This document shows, in pieces, positions 1-8,704 of a stretch of DNA of 64,000 bases. Position numbers and translations under genes: made by a program. Each line of letters begins with the position of its first letter. Positions within the stretch are counted from its first letter, which is position 1. Under the pieces are notes generated by a model. The model saw only the letters and a list, made by a program, of their open reading frames with translations. It made no database searches and was not told where the DNA came from. This DNA is from Microbacterium esteraromaticum (GTDB taxonomy: Bacteria; Actinomycetota; Actinomycetes; Actinomycetales; Microbacteriaceae): positions 2,666,001 to 2,730,000 of the forward strand of contig NZ_CP118100.1 of NCBI RefSeq assembly GCF_028747645.1, read 5' to 3'.

Positions 1-2892
1 ATCGCCGAGATCACCCACGACCGGGTCAACGTGCTGCCTGCGTACGGTCAACCGGGCCGGGTGCCGTTCTGGCACGGCGACGGCATCGGTCGCCCGTTCG
101 AGCTCGGCCAGGCACTCGGGCGCTTCTCGCGCGAGGTCTCGACGGCATCACCCGACGACGCCGAACGGCGGCTTGTCGCCGCCGGACTCGACGCGAACGC
201 ACGCGCCAATCTGCTGGGTCATCTCGCCGAGCAGCGCGAGGCCACCGGGACGTTGCCCACCGACCGCGCCCTCACCGTCGAGCGCGGTCACGACGAGGTC
301 GGCGACTGGCGGCTGATCCTGCATTCCCCGTACGGCATGAAGGTGCATGCGCCCTGGGCGCTGGCGGTGAACGCGCGCGTACGGGAACGTCTCGGAGTCG
401 AGGGATCGGCCGTGGCGAGCGACGACGGGATCATCGTGCGCATCCCGGATGCCGAGTCCGAGCCGCCCGGTGCCGACCTGTTCGTCTTCGACCCCGATGA
501 ACTGGAGCAGCTCGTCACCGCCGAGGTCGGGGGTTCCGCGCTGTTCGCCTCGCGGTTCCGGGAGTGCGCTGCACGCGCGCTGCTCATGCCGCGCATGAAC
601 CCGAACAAGCGCACGCCGCTGTGGCAGCAGCGTCAGCGCTCGGCGCAGCTGCTCGAAGTGGCGCGCCGCCACCCGACGTTCCCGATCATCCTCGAGACGC
701 TCCGCGAAGTGCTGCAGGACGTCTACGACCTGCCAGCGTTGCGCGGGCTGATCAGTGACATCGCCGAGCGGCGGATCCGTCTGGTCGAGACCGAGCCCGC
801 GATGCCGTCGCCGTTCGCGCGCGACCTGCTGTTCGGGTACGTGGGCGCGTTCATGTACGAGGGCGATTCGCCGCTCGCCGAGCGCAGGGCCGCCGCACTC
901 GCCGTCGATCCCGCACTGCTGGCCGAGTTGCTCGGCACCATCGAGATGCGTGAGCTGCTCGACCCCGACGTGATCGCCCAGCACGAGCGCGAGCTGCAGC
1001 GCCTCGATCCTCAGCGCCGTGCGCGCGGCATCGAGGGCGTCGCCGACCTGCTGCGACAGCTCGGACCGCTCGATGCCGACGAGGTCGGTGCGCGCCTTGA
1101 GCCGCCCTCGATCGATGAGCGAGCGCAGCGAGAGGGAGCGCCGGCTGAGGCATCGGCGCCGACCGCACGGGCATCCGCATTCCTGTCCGAGCTCGTGGCG
1201 GCGCGACGGGCGATCCCGGTCACCATCGCCGGCCGCGCCCGGTTCGCCGTCATCGAGGACGCCGGTCGGTTGCGCGACGCGCTGGGCGCGGCGCTGCCCA
1301 CGGGCATCCCCGTCGCGTTTCTCGAGCCGGTGGCCGATCCCCTCGGCGACCTCGTGTCGCGTCATGCCCGCACGCATGGCCCCTTCGCGACCGTCGCGGT
1401 CGCCGAGCGATTCGGTATCGGCACCGCGGTCGCCCGTCAGATGCTGCAGCGGTTGGAATCGACGGGACGGCTCACGAGCGGCTACTTCCTGCCGGCGTCC
1501 GACGCCGAGGCGACCGGCGAGAAGGAGTGGTGCGACGCCGAGGTGCTGCGGCGTCTTCGGATGCGGTCGCTGGCCGCCATCCGCGGCAGCGTCGAACCGG
1601 TGAGCCCAGAGACGTACGCCCGGTTCCTGCCCGATTGGCAGCATCTGACGCGCCCCCTCGAAGGGGTCGACGGCGTGCTGAACGTCATCGAGCAGCTCGC
1701 CGGTGTGCCGATTCCTGCCAGCGCCTGGGAATCACTGGTCCTACCGGGCCGGGTGCGCGACTACGTGCCCGCCATGCTCGATGAGCTGACCACGGCCGGC
1801 GAGGTCATCTGGACGGGTCACGGCGCGCTGCCGGGGCGCGACGGGTGGGTGTCTCTGCACCCGATCGACCTTGCACCGTTCACCATGCCGGTGCCCGAGG
1901 ATGCGCCAGCGCCGGGAACGCTCGAAGACCGGGTTCTCGCTGCGCTGCGCGCACAAGGGGCGTCGTTCTCGGGCGCTCTGCGGGTGTTGACCGATGCCGA
2001 GAACGACCAGTCGGTGCTGGACGCATTGTGGTCGCTCGCCTGGCAGGGGCGCATCACCAACGACACCTTCGCGCCGGTGCGCGCCCTGCTGACCGGTGGT
2101 GCGCAGGCGCACAAGACCGTTCGCCGCGCTCCGCGCACCCGCACGTACCGCGGCGTCTCATTGGCGCGTCCGACGCCGCGTCCGTCGTCGGCGGGGTTGG
2201 GTGGTCGGTGGGCGGTGCTTCCCGAGATCACTTCCGTCTCTGGGCAGGCGGAGCCCGCGGAGCCTGCGGATGCCGCCCGCCGGGCCACCGTGACAGCGGG
2301 TCTGCTACTCGACCGGTACGGGGTCGTCACTCGCGGCGCGGCACAGGCCGAGGGTGTTCCGGGCGGCTTCGCACAGACGTACCGAGTGCTGGCCGGGTTC
2401 GAGCAGGCCGGGCACTGCCGCCGCGGGTACGTGATCGAGAAGTTGGGCGCTGCCCAGTTCGCCGCGTCGACCACGGTCGACAGGCTGCGCACGTTCGCCG
2501 GGCTATCCGACCCGCCACCCCGCCGTGCGTTCACTCTCGCCGCCACCGACCCCGCCAATCCCTACGGCGCGGCCCTGCCGTGGCCGCGGCTCGACGCGGT
2601 CTCGCACCGGCCCGGCCGCAAAGCGGGCGGCTTGGTCGTGCTGGTCGACGGTCGACTCGTGCTCTACTTCGAACGCGGCGGGCGCACGGTGCTCGCCTTC
2701 GACGACGACCCCGAGGTGCTGCGCGCCGCGGCCGCCGACCTCGTCACCACGGCCCGCGCACGCCGGCTCGACACCCTCACCGTCGAGAAGATCAACGGCG
2801 CGGGCATCTACGGCACGCCGTTCGCGAACGCACTGCAAGAGGCCGGGTTCGTCACGACCCCGCGCGGGTTCACATTGCGCAAGGCCATCTGA
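1..2892 (+). CDS. lhr: ATP-dependent helicase Lhr, C-terminal part (5' end outside window)
   Basis: Codons are open from base 1, so this is the last 963 residues of a larger protein; the helicase motor domains lie upstream of the window. Lhr is a large superfamily-2 3'-5' DNA helicase of actinobacterial DNA repair. The visible part matches the region after the RecA-like domains: a winged-helix/beta-barrel module (for example SPYGMKVHAPWALAVNAR near residue 110), the conserved RALLMPRMNP stretch near residue 195, then the long Lhr C-terminal domain ending in GAGIYGTPFANALQEAGF. In mycobacteria lhr lies beside a nei-type glycosylase gene, and here nei2 follows two genes on, which supports a repair role. 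The missing N-terminus is a window edge, not a truncation. Confidence 0.93.
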   Translation: MAEITHDRVNVLPAYGQPGRVPFWHGDGIGRPFELGQALGRFSREVSTASPDDAERRLVAAGLDANARANLLGHLAEQREATGTLPTDRALTVERGHDEVGDWRLILHSPYGMKVHAPWALAVNARVRERLGVEGSAVASDDGIIVRIPDAESEPPGADLFVFDPDELEQLVTAEVGGSALFASRFRECAARALLMPRMNPNKRTPLWQQRQRSAQLLEVARRHPTFPIILETLREVLQDVYDLPALRGLISDIAERRIRLVETEPAMPSPFARDLLFGYVGAFMYEGDSPLAERRAAALAVDPALLAELLGTIEMRELLDPDVIAQHERELQRLDPQRRARGIEGVADLLRQLGPLDADEVGARLEPPSIDERAQREGAPAEASAPTARASAFLSELVAARRAIPVTIAGRARFAVIEDAGRLRDALGAALPTGIPVAFLEPVADPLGDLVSRHARTHGPFATVAVAERFGIGTAVARQMLQRLESTGRLTSGYFLPASDAEATGEKEWCDAEVLRRLRMRSLAAIRGSVEPVSPETYARFLPDWQHLTRPLEGVDGVLNVIEQLAGVPIPASAWESLVLPGRVRDYVPAMLDELTTAGEVIWTGHGALPGRDGWVSLHPIDLAPFTMPVPEDAPAPGTLEDRVLAALRAQGASFSGALRVLTDAENDQSVLDALWSLAWQGRITNDTFAPVRALLTGGAQAHKTVRRAPRTRTYRGVSLARPTPRPSSAGLGGRWAVLPEITSVSGQAEPAEPADAARRATVTAGLLLDRYGVVTRGAAQAEGVPGGFAQTYRVLAGFEQAGHCRRGYVIEKLGAAQFAASTTVDRLRTFAGLSDPPPRRAFTLAATDPANPYGAALPWPRLDAVSHRPGRKAGGLVVLVDGRLVLYFERGGRTVLAFDDDPEVLRAAAADLVTTARARRLDTLTVEKINGAGIYGTPFANALQEAGFVTTPRGFTLRKAI

Positions 2893-2997
2893 CCCGTCTG
2901 CGAGAGCGCGGCCTCCTGTGAGACCGCCGGGCACAGCACGATCAACATCGAAGGCGAATAGCATGGGCCATCCGCACCGCTTCAGATTGGCCCACCC

Positions 2998-3759
2998 GTG
3001 AACAGTGAGTTCATCACCGGCATCCGATTCCTCGGACGCGGCTTCGCCTACTGGCGCACGCGCCCGGGGCTGATGGCGTTGGGTCTCATTCCCGGGCTGA
3101 TCTCGCTCATCGTGCTCGCCGCGGCGCTCGTGCCGTTGCTGGCGTCGCTGGGAGTCATCACCGACTGGGCGACACCCTTCGCCGACGGATGGAACCCGTT
3201 CTGGCGCAACGCGCTGCGCGTGGCGTTCGGCATCGTGATCACCATCGCCGCGCTCGTCCTGGCGGGCATGACGTTCACCGCCCTCACCCTGCTGATCGGC
3301 GATCCGTTCTACCAGCGCATCTGGCGCGCCGTCGAGAACGACCTCGGTGGTGATGTTCCCGAAGGCGACGGCGGTTTCCTCGTCGCTCTCGGCGAGAGCA
3401 TCCGACTGGTCGTGCTCGGTGTGCTCGTCGCCCTGCTCGCACTTGCGATCGGGTTCATCCCGCTGATCGGCGCGCCTGCCGCGGCGGTGACCAGTGTTCT
3501 GCTCACCGGGCGCATCCTCGCCCGCGAACTCACCGGCCGCGCGCTCAACGCCCGCGATATGGCCAGCTTCGACCGTTCCCAGCTCTTCGCCGCCAACCGG
3601 GGGCGCCTGCTCGGCTTCGGCGCCGCGACACAGCTGTGTTTCATGGTGCCGCTGGGGGCCGTCTTCATCATGCCCACCGCCGTCGTGGGTGCGACTCTGC
3701 TGGCCCGACAGGTGCTTGACACCCCTGCTGTTCGTCCGACAAGCCCGCCGCATGCCTGA
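2998..3759 (+). CDS. EI24/CysZ-type integral membrane protein
   Basis: A 253-residue protein with four or more hydrophobic stretches (about residues 22-52, 68-98, 135-175, 205-240), each long and rich in Leu, Ile, Ala and Val. The pattern GDPFYQRIW after the second segment and the spacing of the helices fit the EI24 domain family, which includes the sulfate channel CysZ. The substrate cannot be read from sequence. The GTG start at 2998 is chosen because it precedes MNSEFITGIRFLGRGFAYW, the usual N-terminus. Its last eight bases overlap the start of nei2, so the two are probably translated together. The functional link between the membrane protein and DNA repair is unclear. Confidence 0.8.
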   Translation: MNSEFITGIRFLGRGFAYWRTRPGLMALGLIPGLISLIVLAAALVPLLASLGVITDWATPFADGWNPFWRNALRVAFGIVITIAALVLAGMTFTALTLLIGDPFYQRIWRAVENDLGGDVPEGDGGFLVALGESIRLVVLGVLVALLALAIGFIPLIGAPAAAVTSVLLTGRILARELTGRALNARDMASFDRSQLFAANRGRLLGFGAATQLCFMVPLGAVFIMPTAVVGATLLARQVLDTPAVRPTSPPHA

Positions 3760-4534
3760 GGGCGACACGGTCTTCCGCGCCACGCGGCGCCTCGATGCCG
3801 CTCTGGCCGGGCACACGGTCACGCGTTTCGATCTGCGTGTCCCCGGCGCGGCGACCGTCGATCTCACCGGTCAGAGCGTGCGCAATGTCGTGCCGCGCGG
3901 CAAGCATCTGCTGATGCGCATCGGCGAGCTGACGCTACATTCCCATCTGCGCATGGACGGCGCCTGGCTGCTGTACCGCCCCGGCGAGCGCTGGCGACAT
4001 CCCGTCCACCGGGTTCGGGCGATCATCACCACCGACGACCACGAGGCCGTCGGAGTCGACATCGCCGAGGTGCGCGTCGTCCTTACCCGCGACGAGCACG
4101 AACTCGTCGGTCACCTCGGCCCCGATCCGCTCTCGAACGACTGGGATGCCGCCGAGGCGGTGCGCTGCATCAGCGGCGATGCGCGTAGCATCCACGTCGC
4201 CCTGCTCGATCAGCGCAACGTCGCGGGCTTCGGCAACGAGTACGCCGCCGAACTGCTCTTCCTTCGCGGAATCCTGCCCGAGACGCCCGCCGGCGACGTG
4301 GATGTGACCGCCCTCATCGATCTCGGTGTGCGCACCATCCGCGCCAACCGCGACCGCGCAGACCGCACCTTCACCGGTCAGACCGGCCGGGGCCGCACGA
4401 ACTGGGTTTACGGTCGCGCCGGCAGGCCGTGCCGTCGATGCGGCACTCCCATCCGCACCGGCCGTCTCGGCGCCGATCCCACCCGCGAGCGGGTCACGTT
4501 CTGGTGCCCGAACTGCCAAATCGGCTCGTCGTGA
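3752..4534 (+). CDS. nei2: Fpg/Nei-family DNA glycosylase (endonuclease VIII-like)
   Basis: Removes oxidised pyrimidines and cuts the resulting abasic site. At 260 residues it has the normal family length. The start at 3752 gives MPEGDTVFR: Pro2 is the catalytic nucleophile and Glu3 the helper, so any upstream start would destroy activity. The H2TH region includes the GFGNEYAAELLF stretch near residue 160. The C-terminal zinc finger is complete, with CRRC near residue 228 and CPNC near the end. The gene overlaps the preceding membrane-protein gene by eight bases and lies two genes after lhr, the same association as in mycobacteria. Confidence 0.93.
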   Translation: MPEGDTVFRATRRLDAALAGHTVTRFDLRVPGAATVDLTGQSVRNVVPRGKHLLMRIGELTLHSHLRMDGAWLLYRPGERWRHPVHRVRAIITTDDHEAVGVDIAEVRVVLTRDEHELVGHLGPDPLSNDWDAAEAVRCISGDARSIHVALLDQRNVAGFGNEYAAELLFLRGILPETPAGDVDVTALIDLGVRTIRANRDRADRTFTGQTGRGRTNWVYGRAGRPCRRCGTPIRTGRLGADPTRERVTFWCPNCQIGSS

Positions 4535-4638
4535 ACAAGCGGCAGTCCATCGAGCTGTGGATCATCCCGATGCGGGAATGAAACCGAACCGGTGCTGGTT
4601 GTAGCTGTATCGGGACTACCCCGGGAACGGGAGGAATC

Positions 4639-5046
4639 GTGGGTAAGAACTACATCGATATCGAAGACGACCACGGCGAGACGCTGCGCTACCGCAAGCA
4701 CGTCAACGGACGCGGTCTCGTCGCGCACGGCGCGAAGGTGAATCCGAAAGCCTTCGTCGAGGTCGGCGCCTATATCGAACCCGGCGCGCGCGTGGGTGCA
4801 GGAGCGCGGATCGCGCGCGGTGCCTGGATCGAACCGGATGCCGTCATCGGCGAGAACGCGCGGATCGACGCGCACGCCCACATCGGCCCCGGCGCCGCCG
4901 TCGGCGACAGCGCCTGGATCGGCGTGCGCACCGAGATCGGTGCGGGTGTACGCGTCGCCCGGGGCACCCGCATCGGCCACGATGAGAGCGTCGCCCCCGG
5001 CCTGACCGTCATCCCCGATCAGAAGGGGCTGTGGCTGGCCGCCTGA
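4639..5046 (+). CDS. Hexapeptide-repeat (left-handed beta-helix) protein
   Basis: A 135-residue protein made almost entirely of imperfect hexapeptides of the [LIV]-G-x-x-A-x kind (VGAYIEPGARVGAGARIARG and onward), the hallmark of the left-handed parallel beta helix of acyl- and sugar-acyltransferases and gamma-type carbonic anhydrases. About ten rungs run from residue 28 to 120. There is no attached catalytic or nucleotide-binding domain and no obvious metal-binding histidine set, so the substrate is unknown. A GGAGG ribosome site lies seven bases before the GTG start at 4639. A strong hairpin just after the stop suggests a single-gene transcript. Confidence 0.75.
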   Translation: MGKNYIDIEDDHGETLRYRKHVNGRGLVAHGAKVNPKAFVEVGAYIEPGARVGAGARIARGAWIEPDAVIGENARIDAHAHIGPGAAVGDSAWIGVRTEIGAGVRVARGTRIGHDESVAPGLTVIPDQKGLWLAA

Positions 5047-5056
5047 GCTCAGAGTG

Positions 5057-5090
5057 AACAGCCCGCCGCTCTCCAAGCGTGCGGGCTGTT
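5057..5090 (+). terminator. Intrinsic terminator hairpin
   Basis: Perfect 10-bp arms AACAGCCCGC (5057-5066) and GCGGGCTGTT (5081-5090), followed by GCTTT, eleven bases after the stop of the hexapeptide protein. Confidence 0.75.
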
Positions 5091-5105
5091 GCTTTGCCAC
5101 CCGCC

Positions 5106-5191
5106 GTTCACAACTCCGGAGAAACGTGCCCGCGCACCGGCCGAAGCCGCCAGATGCGGCTTCGGCAGGGCGAATCTCCGGAGTTGTGAAC
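5106..5191. repeat. Palindromic repeat, family A (intergenic copy)
   Basis: Perfect 17-bp inverted repeat, GTTCACAACTCCGGAGA at 5106-5122 and its complement at 5175-5191, enclosing a second hairpin (CCGAAGCCGC at 5141-5150 pairs with GCGGCTTCGG at 5156-5165). The outer arms recur at 28571-28646 inside a coding sequence with a different centre, so this is a dispersed repeat and not only a terminator. Confidence 0.75.
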
Positions 5192-5305
5192 GCAATCGCC
5201 CGCGCACGGCAGCCGCACTCACAGCGACCGGCGTTCGGAGAGCTGCAGCAGTCGTCGCGCCGAGGACCCGTACGCCTCGACCGCCGTGGTCGATACGCTG
5301 AACTC

Positions 5306-6052
5306 ATGAAGAACGACCGGAGCCGCCCCGCCCGCGGGGGTCGCCCTGCCCGGCCGGGCGCGGGCAAGCAGACCCCGCAGAAGGGTAAGCCCGCGCAGAA
5401 GAAGAGCCCCGCGAAGAAGGCTCCGTCGGTGCGCTTCGACGAACCGGCGCCGCTCCCCGAAGAGCCTCGCGTCTTCCGACTGGGTGTGATTCCCGGAGCG
5501 ACGCCGGGCAAGTGGGTCGACCTGTGGAAGCAGCGGATGCCGCACGTCGAGATCGAGCTGGTGCCCATCTCGGTCTCCGCTCAGCGGAGGCATCTCGACG
5601 AGCTCGACGCCGGGATCGTGCGGATGCCCGTCGAGCACCCCGATGCGCTGCACGTCATTCCGTTGTACGACGAGCTGCCGGTGGTGGTGGCATCCGCCGA
5701 ATCACATCTCATGGCCGGCGATGAACTGCAGGCCGATGATCTCGCGGGCGAGGTGCTGATCACGCCCGCCGACGACGTGCTCGGCGATCTCGGGCTGCCC
5801 ACGGTCGCACCGCGCTTCGCTCAACTGGCGACCACCGAAGACGCGATCGCCACCGCGGCAACGGGCACCGGCATCGTCGTGGTGCCGATGTCGCTGGCGC
5901 GCCTTCACCATCGCAAGGACGCCGACTATCGGCTGCTCGCGGGCGGGCCGACCTCGACCGTCGGGTTGGCCTGGCGGCGCGAGGCAACCACCCCCGATGT
6001 CGAGGTGTTCGTCGGTATTGTGCGGGGCCGCACCGCGAACTCGTCGCGCTGA
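5306..6052 (+). CDS. Orphan LysR-type substrate-binding domain protein
   Basis: A 248-residue protein with a basic, Pro/Lys-rich N-terminal tail (residues 1-50, containing GKPAQKKSPAKKAP) followed by one periplasmic-binding-protein-like domain such as forms the effector domain of LysR regulators (from FRLGVIPGATPGKW to the end; ATTEDAIATAATGTGIVVVP is the typical late strand-helix). There is no helix-turn-helix domain. The tail could contact nucleic acid or another protein, but this is inference. The start at 5306 is the first ATG giving this domain; the region upstream is repeat DNA. No partner gene is adjacent. Confidence 0.7.
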   Translation: MKNDRSRPARGGRPARPGAGKQTPQKGKPAQKKSPAKKAPSVRFDEPAPLPEEPRVFRLGVIPGATPGKWVDLWKQRMPHVEIELVPISVSAQRRHLDELDAGIVRMPVEHPDALHVIPLYDELPVVVASAESHLMAGDELQADDLAGEVLITPADDVLGDLGLPTVAPRFAQLATTEDAIATAATGTGIVVVPMSLARLHHRKDADYRLLAGGPTSTVGLAWRREATTPDVEVFVGIVRGRTANSSR

Positions 6053-6090
6053 CGGCATCCGCTCTTCCCTCGCCTCCCCTCCCCCCCCCT

Positions 6091-6167
6091 CACGAGGGGT
6101 CAAGAAACGCTGGGTGCGCGGGCCTCGACCCGACAGATATTGACCCCTCGTGGGGGTGGGCTCGTGG
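6091..6167. repeat. Palindromic repeat, family B, copy 1
   Basis: Arms CACGAGGGGTCAA (6091-6103) and TTGACCCCTCGTG (6140-6152) are perfect complements. The 73 bases 6095-6167 are identical to 7844-7916, in the same orientation. The two copies bracket the GyrI-like gene and the AraC-type gene. Confidence 0.8.
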
Positions 6168-6262
6168 ATGGTGGGCTCGTGGGTGGGGGTGGGCTCGTGG
6201 ATGGTGGGCTCGTGGGTGGGGGTGGGCTCGTGCGGAGGTGGGCTCGTGCGGGGGTGGGGATG
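6150..6262. repeat. G-rich tandem repeat
   Basis: Tandem array of a short unit close to GGTGGGCTCGTG with G-rich linkers, about seven units, growing directly out of the right arm of repeat family B. The copy at 7900-7916 has only one unit, so the expansion is local. No convincing gene is encoded on either strand. Confidence 0.7.
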
Positions 6263-6327
6263 GGATCGGGGCGGCGAGCAGCGCCGGTGGCACGTATTGC
6301 ACAGCGGCGCGTCTCTAGCGTCGAGGC

Positions 6328-6786
6328 ATGGACACTCCCACGTACTTCACCAATCCCCCGTTCACTGTTCTCGGATTCGCCATCCGCACTGACGGCGCCG
6401 GGTCTCAGACGTCGATCCCCGCACTCTGGGAACGCGTCCACAGCGAAGGTCTCCTCGAATCGATCCCTGGTCGCCGCACCGACAGCGTCTACGCCGTGTA
6501 CACCCACCTCGAGAACGCCGGCGTCAACCGCGATGGGTGGTTCACCTTCCTCATCGGCGCAGAGGTCGATCCCGCCACCCCTGTGCCCAACGGGATGACT
6601 TTGGTCACCGTGCCGCAATCCGCCCGGGCAACATTCATCGTGCCCGGCGCGGACCCGACGCGCGTGATCGAGGCGTGGAGCGAGGCGTGGGGGTTCGACG
6701 ACGGGCGCAAGACCTTCCTGTGCGAGTACGAGGAGTACGGCGCCAACGGCGTCTTCGTCGCACTCGGGGTGAACGAACAGGGCTGA
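6328..6786 (+). CDS. GyrI-like small-molecule-binding domain protein
   Basis: A 152-residue single-domain protein that resembles the GyrI/AraC effector-binding fold: an early beta strand with VLGFAIRT, a helix with IPALWERVHSEG, VYAVYTHLENAG, then LVTVPQSARATFIVPG and the AWSEAWGFDDGRKTF..YEEY ending in which conserved aromatic and acidic residues line the ligand pocket. Such proteins bind cationic hydrophobic compounds or act as hydrolases for them. The next gene codes for an AraC regulator that carries the same kind of domain, so the two probably respond to related ligands. The start at 6328 follows GCGTCGAGGC. Confidence 0.75.
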   Translation: MDTPTYFTNPPFTVLGFAIRTDGAGSQTSIPALWERVHSEGLLESIPGRRTDSVYAVYTHLENAGVNRDGWFTFLIGAEVDPATPVPNGMTLVTVPQSARATFIVPGADPTRVIEAWSEAWGFDDGRKTFLCEYEEYGANGVFVALGVNEQG

Positions 6787-6875
6787 CACGACGCCGTGGC
6801 ATGCTGGATCGACCCTGCGCTGGTGCGCGACCCGATAAGGTTGCGCACCAGCGCACAGCACGGCGAGGAGATGTC

Positions 6876-7748
6876 TTGGGGCCACGAGAGGTGTTGTCGT
6901 ACGAGGAGCGCTTTGATCTCGTACTCTCGCACGTCTACGAGAACCTGGATCAGCCGCTGGATCTCGTGAGGATGGCAGAGGTAGCCGGCATGTCTGCGAG
7001 GCACTGGCACCGTATCTTCACCGCCGCCTTCGGGGAGACACTGCCGGCGCTCGTGAAACGGGTCAGGATGCAACAGGCGGTCGCCCTGCTGACTGGGAGC
7101 ATCCCGATCCGCGAAATCGCCGGGCGATGCGGATACCCGAACGTCTCCTCGTTCACCCGAGCGTTCCGGCACATGGTCGGCGTCACGCCTGCCGAGTACC
7201 GAACCGGTGGCGCGCACGTCGATCTGAACGTCGCACGCATCACCGACGACCCCCGGCGGTATCTCGTCCGCGACGTCGAGCGCGAGACCACGCGTTGCAT
7301 CGCGATCCGCCATCGTGGCTCGTTCTTCACCATCGACCGGACGTTCCACGATCTGCGGGTCTGGCTTCTGGCGCACGGTCTGGCTCTCGATACCTGCGAG
7401 ATGTACGGCGTGTACCTCTCGGACCCGTCTCGTACGGACACGGCGGACCTCGAGTCACTGGCCTGCGTCAGCGTGCCGGATGACTTCTCACCCGAGCTAC
7501 GTCCGCTCTCGCCGGATGCCCCGACTCCGCAGTGGTACTTCCTGCGGGCGGGGCGCTACGCGGCGCTCACGCACGAGGGTGCCTACGCCGACATGCCGTC
7601 AAGCTACGCATGGCTGTTCGGCTGCTGGCTCCCCGCCTCCGGACGGACCCTGACCGACGATCCGGTGGTCGAGCATTATCTGAGCCCGACCCAGAGCGCA
7701 CCGACGGCCGTGCGGACCGACCTGCTGCTGCCGCTGGCCGCGGCCTGA
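6876..7748 (+). CDS. AraC-family regulator with C-terminal GyrI-like domain
   Basis: A 290-residue transcription factor. Residues about 10-110 hold the two helix-turn-helix motifs of AraC/XylS proteins (MAEVAGMSARHWHRIF and IREIAGRCGYPNVSSFTRAF, ending in GVTPAEYR). Residues about 135-290 form a GyrI-like ligand domain (TRCIAIRHRGSF ... RYAALTHEGAY). TTG at 6876 is preferred as start because GAGGAG lies five bases before it; a GTG at 6891 and an ATG at 6801 are alternatives. It resembles multidrug-responsive Rob/SoxS-type activators in domain order. Targets are unknown; the upstream GyrI-like gene is the obvious candidate. Confidence 0.82.
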   Translation: MGPREVLSYEERFDLVLSHVYENLDQPLDLVRMAEVAGMSARHWHRIFTAAFGETLPALVKRVRMQQAVALLTGSIPIREIAGRCGYPNVSSFTRAFRHMVGVTPAEYRTGGAHVDLNVARITDDPRRYLVRDVERETTRCIAIRHRGSFFTIDRTFHDLRVWLLAHGLALDTCEMYGVYLSDPSRTDTADLESLACVSVPDDFSPELRPLSPDAPTPQWYFLRAGRYAALTHEGAYADMPSSYAWLFGCWLPASGRTLTDDPVVEHYLSPTQSAPTAVRTDLLLPLAAA

Positions 7749-7839
7749 CGTCAGCATCCCGCCACCCGTTCTGCCCCCCATCCCGCTACGCATCCCGCAC
7801 CCCACACCCCGCACCCCGCACCTCGAGGGGGGTTCTCCC

Positions 7840-7916
7840 CACAAGGGGTCAAGAAACGCTGGGTGCGCGGGCCTCGACCCGACAGATATTGACCCCTCGT
7901 GGGGGTGGGCTCGTGG
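7840..7916. repeat. Palindromic repeat, family B, copy 2
   Basis: Arms 7840-7852 and 7889-7901, one mismatch. Bases 7844-7916 are identical to 6095-6167. Located between the AraC-type gene and the amidotransferase gene. Confidence 0.8.
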
Positions 7917-7950
7917 GGAGGGCACGCGGCGCGCCGAATAGAATCGCTCC

Positions 7951-8667
7951 ATGTCTTCGGTGCTCTACGTGTGCGTCCGCCCCGAGCGCAGCGCGGCCGA
8001 CGCCGAGCACCGCTCGTTCAGCCGCGGACTCGGCATCGGCCCCCTCGATCGCATCGACCTGATGCACACCCCTCTGCGCACGATCGACTGGCAGAGCTAC
8101 GACGGCTTCGTCATCGGCGGATCGCCATTCAACGTCACCGACGCCGACAAGAGCGCCGAGCAGCTCAGCGTCGAAGACGATCTGCGTCGTATCGCGCAGC
8201 GCGCGCTCGACGCCTCAGCCCTGGCGATGTTCACCTGCTACGGCATCGGCGTGGTCACGCAAATGCTCGGCGGAGAGGTACACACCACTCAGCCCGAGCG
8301 CGCCAGCGCGACACGCGTCACCCTCACCGCCGCCGGCACCGACGACCCGCTGTTCGGCCCGAGCGGAGACAGCCTCTCGGTATTCACCGCGCACAAGGAG
8401 TCGGCCCGCGAGACACCGCCGACGGCCGTGCTGCTCGCTACCAACGATGCCTGCACGGTGCAGGCCTACCGCGTCGGCGACCATCTGTACGCCACGCAGT
8501 TCCACCCCGAGGCGTCGCCGCAGGACTTCGCCGACCGCATGGCCGTGTATCGGGCATCCGGTTACTTCGACCCGGCGCAGTACGACGCGACAGAGCGCGC
8601 GATCCTCGCCGCGACCGTCGAGGGCGACGAGCTGCTCAACAGGTTCTCCCGACTGGTCGGCGTCTGA
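7951..8667 (+). CDS. Class I glutamine amidotransferase-like protein
   Basis: A 238-residue protein of the GMP-synthase-like GATase1 group. The nucleophile elbow FTCYGIG (Cys near residue 94) and the catalytic QFHPEA (His-Glu near residue 183) are present. No synthetase domain is attached, so ammonia from glutamine would go to an unknown partner, or the protein may hydrolyse a gamma-glutamyl compound as some stand-alone members do. ATG at 7951. It is convergent with the small hypothetical gene that follows, and the perfect 12-bp palindrome GTCGGCGCCGAC lies between them. Confidence 0.82.
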   Translation: MSSVLYVCVRPERSAADAEHRSFSRGLGIGPLDRIDLMHTPLRTIDWQSYDGFVIGGSPFNVTDADKSAEQLSVEDDLRRIAQRALDASALAMFTCYGIGVVTQMLGGEVHTTQPERASATRVTLTAAGTDDPLFGPSGDSLSVFTAHKESARETPPTAVLLATNDACTVQAYRVGDHLYATQFHPEASPQDFADRMAVYRASGYFDPAQYDATERAILAATVEGDELLNRFSRLVGV

Positions 8668-8704
8668 CGCCTTCCCGGTCGGCGCCGACTGACGTGCGGC
8701 ATCT

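Noticed and set aside
148..1644. Long reverse-strand open frame opposite lhr
   Set aside because: His/Arg/Gly-rich low-complexity translation with no motif; a shadow of the third-position GC bias of lhr.
6150..6262. CRISPR-like array
   Set aside because: Units are contiguous or separated by repeat-like G-rich linkers, with no unique spacers and no cas genes.
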